From: Segetibacter aerophilus
Lineage (GTDB): Bacteria; Bacteroidota; Bacteroidia; Chitinophagales; Chitinophagaceae
Assembly: GCF_007991655.1 (NCBI RefSeq)
Contig: NZ_BJYT01000001.1
Coordinates: forward strand, 682,001-746,000
Length of the DNA: 64,000 nucleotides
Reading direction: 5' to 3'
Shown: positions 54,916-62,676 of the stretch, piece by piece
Position numbering within the stretch: the stretch's first letter is position 1
Layout: the number at the start of each line of letters is the position of its first letter
Position numbers and translations under genes: made by a program
The notes under the pieces: generated by a model
What the model saw: only the letters and a program-made list of their open reading frames with translations
Told to the model about the DNA's origin: nothing
Database searches by the model: none

Positions 54916-56232
54916 CTATTTTTTAATTTTCATATGCGTTAAGATGTCGTCGTATAGCCCGGAGTCATTTGCAAATAAGGCAAAGTTTTTTGCCGTGGCG
55001 AACCATTCCGTTGTACTTGCCTTATGCTTTTTTATCGCATTTAGGATATCCTTTGTCGAAAGGGGTTTCGGAATGCCATCGTTGAAAGATGCTTCGAGCT
55101 TTTCCTCAATAGCAATATCAATAATAGCCTCGATGTCGGCCCCAGAATAATTTTCTATTTTAGAAGCGAGGCCTTTATAATCTATTGCTTCAATTGGCTT
55201 ATTCTTTAGTTTTAGTTTCAAAATAGACTCCCGCGCTTCTGCATCTGGAGGGGGAATGAAAATGATTCGATCAAACCTGCCTGGTCTTCTAAATGCAGAG
55301 TCGAGATGCCAGGGAGTATTTGTAGCGCCAAGGATAAGAACACCATCGTTGTCGCCATCTATACCGTCCAACTCCTGCAGAAACTGGTTGATCAAATGTC
55401 TGCCGCTTGATTGTTTCATGTCGCTCCTGCTGGCTCCAAGGGCATCTATCTCGTCGAAGAATAATACACATGGTGTATTCTGCCTTGCAATCTCGAAAAT
55501 GTTGTGTAGGTTCTTTTCACTATTTCCCACCCACATGTCGAGGATATCGCTAAGGCCCACACTAATAAAACGAGCATTTACCTGTCCTGCTGTTGCCTTA
55601 GCAATGTAAGTTTTGCCGCAGCCCGGAGGGCCATACAAAAGAATTCCTCCGCCGGTTTTTTTCCCGTAAGCTTTATATAGTTCCGGGTGCTGAAGTGGTC
55701 GAATAATTTTTAGCTCGATCTCTTTTTTGATTCCATTCATTCCACCGACATCATCAAAATTAATATCGGCTTTTTGAATGAAAGGTGACTCGAATTCTTC
55801 ATCATCTTCATCTTCATCATCTTCCATCATTGATGCGTTCAAACGTAGTTCTTTGTCAAGTTCATCATCCCGGAAGGAAGGATTTATTGCAAGTGCCCGC
55901 TTATAAATTTCTGTTGCCTTAGAGATAGCATGTTCTTTTAAAAGTGCCTTGGCATGAAGGATAAGTACATCGAAATCGCCAGAACCGGTATGAATAAGTT
56001 CTTCCAGTATAACGTTGCACTGGGAATATTGCGCCTTAAGGAAGAACAATTTAGCCAGTCCTATTTTCGATTGATTAGTGTCAGCCATCGCCATTATTTC
56101 TTTATACTCTTTTTCAGCTTCATCAAGTTGAGAAGCTTTTAATAAAGTATCAGCAAGATGTTGTTTTAGCGGAATATTTCCGGGTGAAAATTTCAGCGCT
56201 TCTCTCAAGCTGTTTATTGTATTGTCATCCAT
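54916..56232 (-). CDS. TPR plus AAA+ ATPase (CDC48/SpoVK-like)
   Basis: A 438-residue ATPase. Two or three N-terminal TPR units (about residues 10-120) are followed by an acidic linker (MMEDDEDEDDEEFESP). The AAA+ module has Walker A GPPGCGKT at 201-208, Walker B VLFFDEIDAL, sensor-1 Asn in LGATNTP, and arginine fingers in FRRPGRFDR. Only one AAA module and no protease domain is present. It probably remodels or disassembles protein complexes bound through the TPR domains, with the adjacent membrane TPR protein as anchor. The pair is not one I can name. Confidence 0.9.
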   Translation of the reverse strand: MDDNTINSLREALKFSPGNIPLKQHLADTLLKASQLDEAEKEYKEIMAMADTNQSKIGLAKLFFLKAQYSQCNVILEELIHTGSGDFDVLILHAKALLKEHAISKATEIYKRALAINPSFRDDELDKELRLNASMMEDDEDEDDEEFESPFIQKADINFDDVGGMNGIKKEIELKIIRPLQHPELYKAYGKKTGGGILLYGPPGCGKTYIAKATAGQVNARFISVGLSDILDMWVGNSEKNLHNIFEIARQNTPCVLFFDEIDALGASRSDMKQSSGRHLINQFLQELDGIDGDNDGVLILGATNTPWHLDSAFRRPGRFDRIIFIPPPDAEARESILKLKLKNKPIEAIDYKGLASKIENYSGADIEAIIDIAIEEKLEASFNDGIPKPLSTKDILNAIKKHKASTTEWFATAKNFALFANDSGLYDDILTHMKIKK

Positions 56233-56370
56233 ATTTAGTAGGATTGATTTTCGTTTGAATTGGTTGTAGCATTTAAAAGCGCAATATTAGGGCTTTAAAA
56301 CAGGTTACGTTTTATTTAACTAACAAAAAAGTTATTTGCAAGAGGACCGCGGCGGGGGTCAATTTAAGCT

Positions 56371-56399
56371 TTGCGCATTTCAACAATCCCTTATTTTTG
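56371..56399 (+). promoter_or_regulatory. Bacteroidetes-type promoter of prfB
   Basis: TTG at 56371-56373 and TATTTTTG at 56392-56399 are separated by 18 bases, the classic Bacteroidetes -33/-7 arrangement. The -7 box ends 5 bases before the ATG, so the transcript should begin at or within a few bases of the start codon. Confidence 0.6.
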
Positions 56400-56404
56400 C
56401 AGCT

Positions 56405-57503
56405 ATGACACAAGAACAAATTAAGGAAATGAGAGACCGGGTTTTGGTCTTAAGGAGGTTTCTTTGACGTCGATAATAGACAGGCCAAAATAGATCACGA
56501 CAAGCAACTTTCACTTTCTCCCGGCTTTTGGGATGATAACGCCCGTGCTACAGGGATTTTAAAAGAAATAAAACTAAGCGAGTTCTGGACAAAGCTTTAC
56601 CATGCCGTAGAAACGGCAGTAGAGGATTTTGCCGTGCTCTTTGAATTTTGGAAGGCTGGCGAGGCAAGTGAGGAAGAAGCTAAAGAAGCTTATACACAAG
56701 CAATCGCGGCTATAGAAGAAGCAGAATTTAAAAGCACACTGAACGAGCCGGAAGATGAATTGACTGCCATCATGCAAATCAACCCTGGGGCTGGTGGTAC
56801 CGAAAGCCAGGACTGGGCAGAAATGCTGATGAGGATGTATCGAATGTACGGCCAAAAGCAGGGCTGGAACGTGACAGAGCTTGACTTGCAGGAGGGTGAT
56901 GGAGCCGGCATTAAAAGTGCTACCCTTCAATTTGAAGGAGCTTTTGCCTATGGCTTTCTGAAAGCCGAAAGTGGAGTACATCGCCTTGTGAGAATTTCTC
57001 CGTTTGATAGTAATGCGCGCCGACATACGTCTTTTGCAAGCGTTTATGTTTACCCTCTTATTGATGACACCATTGAGATTGAAGTCAACCCCAGTGATGT
57101 AGAATGGGCTTTTTTTAGAAGTGGGGGCGCAGGCGGACAAAACGTAAATAAGGTTGAAACTGCAGTACGTTTGACGCACAAACCTTCAGGCATTATAGTG
57201 GAATGCCAGCAGGCGCGTACGCAAGGCGAAAACCGTGAGAAGGCAATGAAGATGCTGAAGAGCCGGTTGCATGAAGAAGAAATGCGCAAGCGTGAAGCGA
57301 TAAAAAATGCCAGCAACGCCAGTAAGAAAAAGATAGAGTGGGGTAGCCAGATCCGCTCCTATGTTTTCCATCCTTACAAAATGATTAAGGACCACAGAAC
57401 CGATTACGAAGTAGGTAATGTTGGCCCCGTGATGGATGGTGACTTAGATGGATTTATTAAAGCTTACCTAATGATGCAAAAGGAAGAAGAAGCGGCAACG
57501 TAA
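56405..57503 (+). CDS. prfB: Peptide chain release factor 2, with programmed +1 frameshift
   Basis: RF2 recognises UGA and UAA and triggers peptide release. The frame from the ATG runs 20 codons to an in-frame TGA at 56465-56467; a +1 slip on CTT (56462-56464), skipping T56465, continues at GAC 56466 to the stop at 57503. The slippery CTT-TGA-C is preceded by AGGAGG at 56453-56458, a Shine-Dalgarno-like stimulator, as in E. coli. The joined product has 365 residues. The SPF anticodon tripeptide ([11 protein letters not shown]) and catalytic GGQ ([21 protein letters not shown]) are intact. The frameshift makes synthesis self-limiting when RF2 is abundant. Confidence 0.97.
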
Positions 57504-57607
57504 CTCCTAATCCCAGGGACTTGAAGTACTTATAAAATTTGTAAAATAAACTTTCCTACAACATATAAGTTTATAACTCCGGCCTAAAGTTATTATACTC
57601 TTGCAAG

Positions 57608-57622
57608 TCCCCCTTCGGGGGA
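57608..57622. terminator. Short GC hairpin after the class II-like cyclase gene
   Basis: TCCCCC-TTC-GGGGGA, a 6-bp stem one base beyond the stop of the minus-strand gene. It lacks a clear T tract on either side, so termination is uncertain; it may be a small repeat. Confidence 0.45.
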
Positions 57623-57623
57623 T

Positions 57624-58787
57624 TTAGGGAGTTCTGGTTTTATTCTTTTCAACCAAGTACTCCAGCCACAACGTCTTATTATATGCAGGACAGTAGAAGT
57701 AGTAGTTTATATAGCTCCAGTGAAGAAAGATTTGTTTAAAGGGAGTTGGGTATGAAAAGGCTGGTCTCGCCTGGAAGAAAAGGTACTTTTGCTGGTTGCT
57801 TTTCTCAAATTCTTCTATTGAATTCAAATCAAGTGCCGGAGCGTCGGTTTGTAGTCTAAGCAAAGACGTCCTTAAAATAATTTGATCCATAATGTTCGTA
57901 CTTTGCTCTAATTCTTTCCTGATATCTGCTATCAGTTGTGGCTTGTAAACTTCAAGTTGAGGTATTTTAAAGGCACCCATCAGGCGACACAAATGATACA
58001 ATAAAACTGGCGTCTTTACATAATATGGTGAGATATAAACCGGTCTCTTTTTATAGTACCTGTTTTTAACCATCTCCGTTATATAATCAATTGTAGCTGT
58101 GTCTTGGCTAACCCACCGCAAACCTTTCTCGAGCATAAAATACATAATATTACATTGAACAGAGAAGTCGAAATCGGGCGTCATTTTTAAGCCCATCCAT
58201 GTGCTGTAAGCAGGTAGGTCTCTGTACCTCCTGAAAGTAGAAATTATCCTTCTGCGGCTTAGGTTGCTCACGCCAACCATCCTTTTCTTGGCAATCGCGT
58301 TTACACTGTCGTTATTGTCTGAAGTCATTAAGATCATTACCGTATCATCGGCATCTTCGCCCTGTCCAAAAACGACCTTTAAATATTTAAAGTAATAGGT
58401 GTGCGGCATGATAGGCGCATATGTTGGCCAGAAGTTATAAAACGGGTAACCGAACCTGTTCCTAAAATTTGGATAAGTTGAAGAGGCCTTCAAAACAATG
58501 TTCTTCGCAACGGCTTTAGTTTGATCATTGAGATGGGGAAGCATGTTTTTAAAGGCAAATGCGGTAATAGCCGTAAAAAAAATATTATTATCGGGTTGAA
58601 GATTATGAGGAACTCCGCCACATTCTCTCGTGCCGTAAAACATTCCCGCATAAAATTCACCATCATCTTGTTTTACCTGCATCGCAGCGATATTCCTGAC
58701 TAAAGCGTCGATGAGGGTTGAGTCATTATTGGCAAAAGCGTAAAATGAAAAAGATGAAAAGAGTATGACGAAAAGTGTTTTTCTCAT
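57624..58787 (-). CDS. Exported alpha-toroid protein with class II terpene cyclase-type DxDDT motif
   Basis: A 387-residue protein with a clear signal peptide (about residues 1-20, YAFAN). The rest is helical and Trp/Tyr rich. At 145-149 it carries DADDT, flanked by GQGE and VMILM, which is the acid motif of class II terpene cyclases (DxDD, as in squalene-hopene and copalyl-type cyclases). A second toroid-like block DFDFSVQCNIMYFMLEKG lies at 205-222. It is much shorter than squalene-hopene cyclase and is secreted, so catalysis is not assured; it could be a degenerate alpha/alpha-barrel. It lies 59 bp downstream of a class I isoprenoid-like gene on the same strand. Confidence 0.65.
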   Translation of the reverse strand: MRKTLFVILFSSFSFYAFANNDSTLIDALVRNIAAMQVKQDDGEFYAGMFYGTRECGGVPHNLQPDNNIFFTAITAFAFKNMLPHLNDQTKAVAKNIVLKASSTYPNFRNRFGYPFYNFWPTYAPIMPHTYYFKYLKVVFGQGEDADDTVMILMTSDNNDSVNAIAKKRMVGVSNLSRRRIISTFRRYRDLPAYSTWMGLKMTPDFDFSVQCNIMYFMLEKGLRWVSQDTATIDYITEMVKNRYYKKRPVYISPYYVKTPVLLYHLCRLMGAFKIPQLEVYKPQLIADIRKELEQSTNIMDQIILRTSLLRLQTDAPALDLNSIEEFEKSNQQKYLFFQARPAFSYPTPFKQIFLHWSYINYYFYCPAYNKTLWLEYLVEKNKTRTP

Positions 58788-58846
58788 ATTGAATTTATTG
58801 TCACAAAAAGTCTCAAACTAGCAATCTATATAATTTACAAAAAGGC

Positions 58847-59839
58847 TTAGGTAAGCTTTGGAAGTTTATAAGAATAATACAGCCACCTCATCATGTTTTT
58901 CGGTTTTTCCATATCGCACACCAATTGCTTTCGGGTGAGTGTTGCATAGTTTAGTGGTTTACCTAACTGCTGCTCTAACTGAATCATTTTGTCAATTACA
59001 ACCATGCTCCTGCTGATGATAAGATGCATGGCGACAGCAAATTCTTCCTTCTTATGTTGTTTATAAGGAAGAGCATAAATGAGCCTGTTACATTCTTTAA
59101 CTCTGTCCAGAAAAATCTCCTTCAGCTTCTTATAATCAGTACATCTATCCGGAAGGGTAGTGATGCCATCGCGAAGGTCTTTGGCCATATCGAAAAGGTC
59201 GTTGCCAAATTGCATTAAACTTCCCACATAAAACAAAACTTGCCACATTTCCTTGCTAGCGGGCTTCGCCATAATTTGGTGATAGATGATCACAGAATAG
59301 CCTCCTTTGGCATAGGTTATTCGTGTAAGTTCTTTATCGTCTATTGCGGGATCAGTTTGTTTAATAGTCTCAAGTTGTACTTCAAATACGTCTTTTGCAG
59401 CGTCCAGGTATTCGTTTCGATGCGGCACATCTGTAAGCATAAAAGATTGTATCTCCCTGGCAATATGTGCTGAAAAAGTTTTAGCATCGTAGCTTTCAGG
59501 CCGATAGGTAATTGCATTGATTGCTGCTACATCAAGCTTGTCTATATCAAATAAGTCATCTCCAACCGGCGTTAAAATTCCAAATAAGGTTGCTCTTTTT
59601 CTTTCAGCCTCTGTATAGTTTTCATGATATAAATTCTTATAGCTCGAGCAGAGAATAGTAGGAATAAACAAGCCATAATACTGACGTATTTTCTTCAATT
59701 GCTCATCCTCAAATTTGCCTGAATACTTTCTTTCTAATTCGCCGAGATAAGGGTTTAGAAAAGTACGAATGTAATCCTGTTGCTTTTTCAATTCTTTCCT
59801 GAACCTGGTAATGGTTTTTATATATGAGAGGATTATCAT
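58847..59839 (-). CDS. Class I isoprenoid/terpene synthase-like protein
   Basis: A 330-residue all-helical, cytoplasmic-looking protein with no signal peptide. The first Asp-rich motif is GDDLFDID at 93-100 (DDLFD fits DDxxD), and the second is QFGNDLFDMAKDLRDGITTLPD at 210-231, resembling the second metal site of phytoene/squalene synthases (QxxNxxxDxxxDxxxGxxxLP). The spacing of about 115 residues is consistent with a class I terpenoid fold. The substrate may be a prenyl diphosphate. It is the first gene of the two-gene unit with the DxDDT protein. The leader holds two small inverted repeats (59883-59899; 59941-59970). Confidence 0.7.
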   Translation of the reverse strand: MIILSYIKTITRFRKELKKQQDYIRTFLNPYLGELERKYSGKFEDEQLKKIRQYYGLFIPTILCSSYKNLYHENYTEAERKRATLFGILTPVGDDLFDIDKLDVAAINAITYRPESYDAKTFSAHIAREIQSFMLTDVPHRNEYLDAAKDVFEVQLETIKQTDPAIDDKELTRITYAKGGYSVIIYHQIMAKPASKEMWQVLFYVGSLMQFGNDLFDMAKDLRDGITTLPDRCTDYKKLKEIFLDRVKECNRLIYALPYKQHKKEEFAVAMHLIISRSMVVIDKMIQLEQQLGKPLNYATLTRKQLVCDMEKPKNMMRWLYYSYKLPKLT

Positions 59840-59882
59840 TAACGCATTGTGTTTCTGGAAGGTGGTAAAGATATTGGATTCG

Positions 59883-59970
59883 CACCATTCAAGATGGTGA
59901 GCACCGGATGCAAGTAACGCCGTTTATTATTCACCTTACTGATCACTTACCTCTTCGCTCCCTGGTGATC
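59883..59970. other. Two inverted repeats in a divergent leader region
   Basis: CACCAT-TCAAG-ATGGTG (59883-59899) and GATCAC...GTGATC (59941-59946 with 59965-59970) lie between the class I synthase-like gene and the Rieske gene. They could be regulator-binding palindromes or leader hairpins; no known riboswitch consensus is seen. Confidence 0.4.
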
Positions 59971-60028
59971 GCGCCTACAGCTACACTTTAGCAGGTAAGC
60001 TTTTTGCTGCAAGATTTGTAAAACGCTT

Positions 60029-60814
60029 ATGAGAAGTAAAGCTCACATCAAAAGTCATCCAATACATCCCATATTGGTTTGTTTTCCGCTTGCATTTTAT
60101 ATAGGCACTTTATTGTTCGACTCTCTACGTATTATTAAAGATGACATTGCTTTCGGATTGACCGGACAGTACCTCCATTCAGCCGGAATAATTGCGGCTC
60201 TGTGCGCTGCAATTCCCGGTATCATTGATTACACCTATACGGTTCCCCCTAAAAGTTCCGCTAAGAAACGCGCAGCAACACATGGCTTTGTAAATACTTC
60301 AGTGCTCCTGATTTTTTGCATTGCTTTATACTGCAAGCATATTGATAATTTTCCACCTTACATCGTTCTGGCCATGGAGTTTATTGGAGTCGTACTAACT
60401 GGTTATGCCGGTTGGCTTGGAGGAACATTGGTTCACCGAAACCAAATTGGAATTGATGTGAGATACGCAGGAGCGGGCAAATGGCAAGAACAATATTTCG
60501 AAGAATCTACAGGTCGGTTAGAAGTGTGTGCGAGTGACGAACTGCAGGTTGACCAGATGAAACTGATCCATGCCAAAGACAAGCGAATTGTAGTTGCCCG
60601 GACGGGACACGGTTTTGTTGCTTTCGACGATCGCTGTTCTCACAAGGGTGGATCTCTTGCGGGTGGCGCCATGATTTGCGGTACCGTTCAATGTCCATGG
60701 CACGGGACACAATTTGACGTAAAGACGGGCGAGGTTAAAGCAGGGCCCGCAACAGAAAAAATTAAAACATACGAGGTTACCGAAGGCCAGGGGAAAGTGT
60801 ACCTGGTTTTGTAA
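60029..60814 (+). CDS. DUF2231 membrane domain fused to a Rieske [2Fe-2S] domain
   Basis: A 261-residue protein. Residues about 8-140 are a DUF2231 four-helix membrane domain (HPIHPILVCFPLAFYIGTLLFDSL). The C-terminal soluble Rieske domain has CSHKGG (Cys203, His205) and CPWHG (Cys222, His225), the full cluster-ligand set. It resembles ferredoxin-type Rieske proteins that carry electrons to oxygenases or respiratory chains. No oxygenase is adjacent. A hairpin lies downstream. Confidence 0.9.
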   Translation: MRSKAHIKSHPIHPILVCFPLAFYIGTLLFDSLRIIKDDIAFGLTGQYLHSAGIIAALCAAIPGIIDYTYTVPPKSSAKKRAATHGFVNTSVLLIFCIALYCKHIDNFPPYIVLAMEFIGVVLTGYAGWLGGTLVHRNQIGIDVRYAGAGKWQEQYFEESTGRLEVCASDELQVDQMKLIHAKDKRIVVARTGHGFVAFDDRCSHKGGSLAGGAMICGTVQCPWHGTQFDVKTGEVKAGPATEKIKTYEVTEGQGKVYLVL

Positions 60815-60955
60815 AACTGAAAATGATAGACCGTTCATCTGCTTCAGCAATTATTACCTCAAATAATTGTTTCCAAAATTTCTTTGTGAAGATGCTTTCG
60901 CAAGGCACTGCGGTTTTAATTAAAGTCGAGCCAAGGTCGATTCTTCTTCAATAGC

Positions 60956-60983
60956 TAAAGGCTGCCTTCTTAGACAGCCTTTA
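60956..60983. terminator. Hairpin between convergent genes
   Basis: 9-bp stem TAAAGGCTG / CAGCCTTTA. Its reverse complement shares the core AAGGCTGTCTAA-GGCAGCCTT with the terminator at 5573-5607. Confidence 0.7.
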
Positions 60984-61025
60984 ATAACAACCTAAATCTT
61001 CTTTCAAAAACTTTCTCCCACCCGC

Positions 61026-61628
61026 TCACTTCGCTGAGGCTAATGTAGCCGGAGCAATTGGTGCCGGAACAATATTATTTATTGGCTTGGTCGATTTCAG
61101 AAAACTAAAAATAGCTTTCAAATCATCATCAGAAGCCTTGGAGAAATTAGGCCAGGGCATTGGAGGAAGTAGTGGCCTTGTGTTATCCATTCCTTTATAT
61201 TTTCCTTCACGCAGGGCTTTTATAAACTGCAATTCTGACCACGTACCGATTCCGCTATTGTCTGATGTTAAGTTGGCGGCATATGAAACGCCCCATGGAC
61301 CAACAAAAGCTGTGAGAGTTGGGTTGAACAACATCCACGACTTAAGGTCACTCTGCCTGAAGTTTGCTAATGGCATATTTGCAGGGTGACCCGAGAGCCT
61401 TCTATCCATATCAGGCTCGGGACCATTGGGACCAAACTTCTTTGGTGAATGACAGTCATCACAGCCCATGATGGTAACAAGATATTGCCCTCGCTTTATC
61501 ATGCTGTCCTTTGAAATGCTGTTACTGACGGGAACCGTTTTTGTGTCGTTTTGGCTATTGCATGAAATAATGGTTATCACACTTACGAAAAGCATAAGAG
61601 CGAAAAGGAAGACTGTTAACTTTTTCAT
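61026..61628 (-). CDS. Lipoprotein monohaem cytochrome c
   Basis: A 200-residue periplasmic electron carrier. The start was moved 31 codons inward to MKKLTVFLFALMLFVSVITIISC, where the signal ends in a lipobox with Cys23. One haem-binding CDDCH lies at residues 56-60 followed by SPKKFGPNGPEPDMDRR. A second CxxCH is absent, so it is monohaem. Axial-Met candidates lie in the segment PPMPWPNFSKASDDDLKAIFSFLKS. It may accept electrons from periplasmic dehydrogenases, but none is adjacent. Confidence 0.88.
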   Translation of the reverse strand: MKKLTVFLFALMLFVSVITIISCNSQNDTKTVPVSNSISKDSMIKRGQYLVTIMGCDDCHSPKKFGPNGPEPDMDRRLSGHPANMPLANFRQSDLKSWMLFNPTLTAFVGPWGVSYAANLTSDNSGIGTWSELQFIKALREGKYKGMDNTRPLLPPMPWPNFSKASDDDLKAIFSFLKSTKPINNIVPAPIAPATLASAK

Positions 61629-62127
61629 GGTAATTAGTTTTTGGTTAATCCTGGTTGCACCTATGGTGACATTTTTTAGTGCAATACAAAAGAATAAATT
61701 AATAGAGCTTATTGCAATCACACAACTATGTGATTATAAGGAGCTGTCGAACAGGCGGTTGAAACAAGATTTTTTAAGACTAAGTTCCTTTTTGTTGATT
61801 CGAAAATAAAGCTTCAAAAAGTTGAATAGTACCGAGGAGGTAAAAGTGAGTGACACAACGATGTTCAATAAAGAAGAAATGTTTGTCCATAAGAAAACAG
61901 AAACAAAATTTGTTGCGTGGAAACAACTTATACTTCAGTCTTAAAGCTAAAGGCTTAGCAACACTTGGATAGAGATTTTGTAGAAAGGACCTTTACAGCA
62001 GTTATTTTAAATATTGGAAAGATATTGAACTAGTTGTTCAAGCTACTTTTTACATTCGTTTTCTTACTAGCATTATAATCGTTTTTTGCTTATTTTGCTT
62101 GATACTACTTAAACAATTACTACTTAT
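61629..62127. other. Gene-free interval with one repeat copy
   Basis: About 500 bp between the cytochrome and ssb genes. It holds one intergenic repeat copy (61841-61866), an AGGAGG immediately before that copy, and an AT-rich approach to ssb. I see no convincing gene or RNA. Confidence 0.5.
61841..61866 (+). repeat. Intergenic repeat copy
   Basis: TAAAAGTGAGTGACACAACG then ATGTTC; the 5' extension ACAAGTGAG is slightly changed (TAAAAGTGAG). It sits between the divergent cytochrome and ssb genes. Confidence 0.75.
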
Positions 62128-62589
62128 ATGATCAAGCTACAAGTTATCGGGAACCTCGGAAAGGATGGCGTTGTTAATAACGTGAATGGTAAAAATGTTA
62201 TCAATTTCAGCGTGGCGCACACTGAAAAATTTAAAGATGCACAGGGCGTTCAGAAAGATAAAACGATTTGGGTTGAGTGTGCCTACTGGACTGATCGCAC
62301 AGGGATTGCCCCTTATTTAAAGAAGGGAACACAGGTGTATGCTGAGGGGCAGCCTGATATTCGTAATTATACAACCAAAGATGGTACGCAAGGCACTTCG
62401 TTGAGTTTGCGCGTTAGTTCTGTTCAGCTATTAGGAGGCAGAAACGATAACCAGGGCGGCGACGGATCGGGAGGAAACTCTTACCAAAACCAGCAGCCTT
62501 CTTATAGTCAGCCTTCATACAATCAGTCGTCGCCGGCTACTGCATCTGCAAACGAAATTACAGAACCGATGGACGATCTTCCGTTCTAG
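62128..62589 (+). CDS. ssb: Single-stranded DNA-binding protein
   Basis: Binds ssDNA during replication and repair. Residues 1-105 form the OB fold (IKLQVIGNLGKDGVVNNVNGKNVINFSVAHTEKF, TIWVECAYW, GTQVYAEGQPDIRNYTTKDG). A Gly/Gln/Ser-rich linker follows. The acidic tip MDDLPF recruits partner proteins. Length 153 is typical. Bacteroidetes genomes often carry more than one ssb, so this may not be the main copy. A terminator hairpin follows. Confidence 0.95.
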   Translation: MIKLQVIGNLGKDGVVNNVNGKNVINFSVAHTEKFKDAQGVQKDKTIWVECAYWTDRTGIAPYLKKGTQVYAEGQPDIRNYTTKDGTQGTSLSLRVSSVQLLGGRNDNQGGDGSGGNSYQNQQPSYSQPSYNQSSPATASANEITEPMDDLPF

Positions 62590-62616
62590 AAGCTACTACT
62601 AAATAACCCGATTTTG

Positions 62617-62652
62617 AAGAGGATGGCGCTTTATTGAGCCATCCTCTTTTAA
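62617..62652 (+). terminator. Rho-independent terminator after ssb
   Basis: 11-bp stem AAGAGGATGGC / GCCATCCTCTT with a 10-base loop and a T-rich tail, 28 bases after the ssb stop. Confidence 0.88.
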
Positions 62653-62676
62653 TTTGCACTACGTTAATAGTTATTC

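Noticed and set aside
56405-56467. Frameshifted or broken prfB pseudogene
   Set aside because: The in-frame TGA with CTT-TGA-C and AGGAGG is the conserved programmed frameshift, and the rest of the gene is intact.
59840-60028. Riboswitch upstream of the class I synthase-like gene
   Set aside because: Two inverted repeats are present but no known riboswitch consensus (TPP, cobalamin, SAM) can be read.
61468-61809. 113-residue plus-strand frame with hydrophobic segments
   Set aside because: It lies opposite the N-terminal part and upstream region of the cytochrome c gene, lacks a sensible start context and has no recognisable motif.
1446-61866. CRISPR array as explanation for the dispersed repeats
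   Set aside because: Copies are kilobases apart, in both orientations, with no regular spacers and no cas genes.
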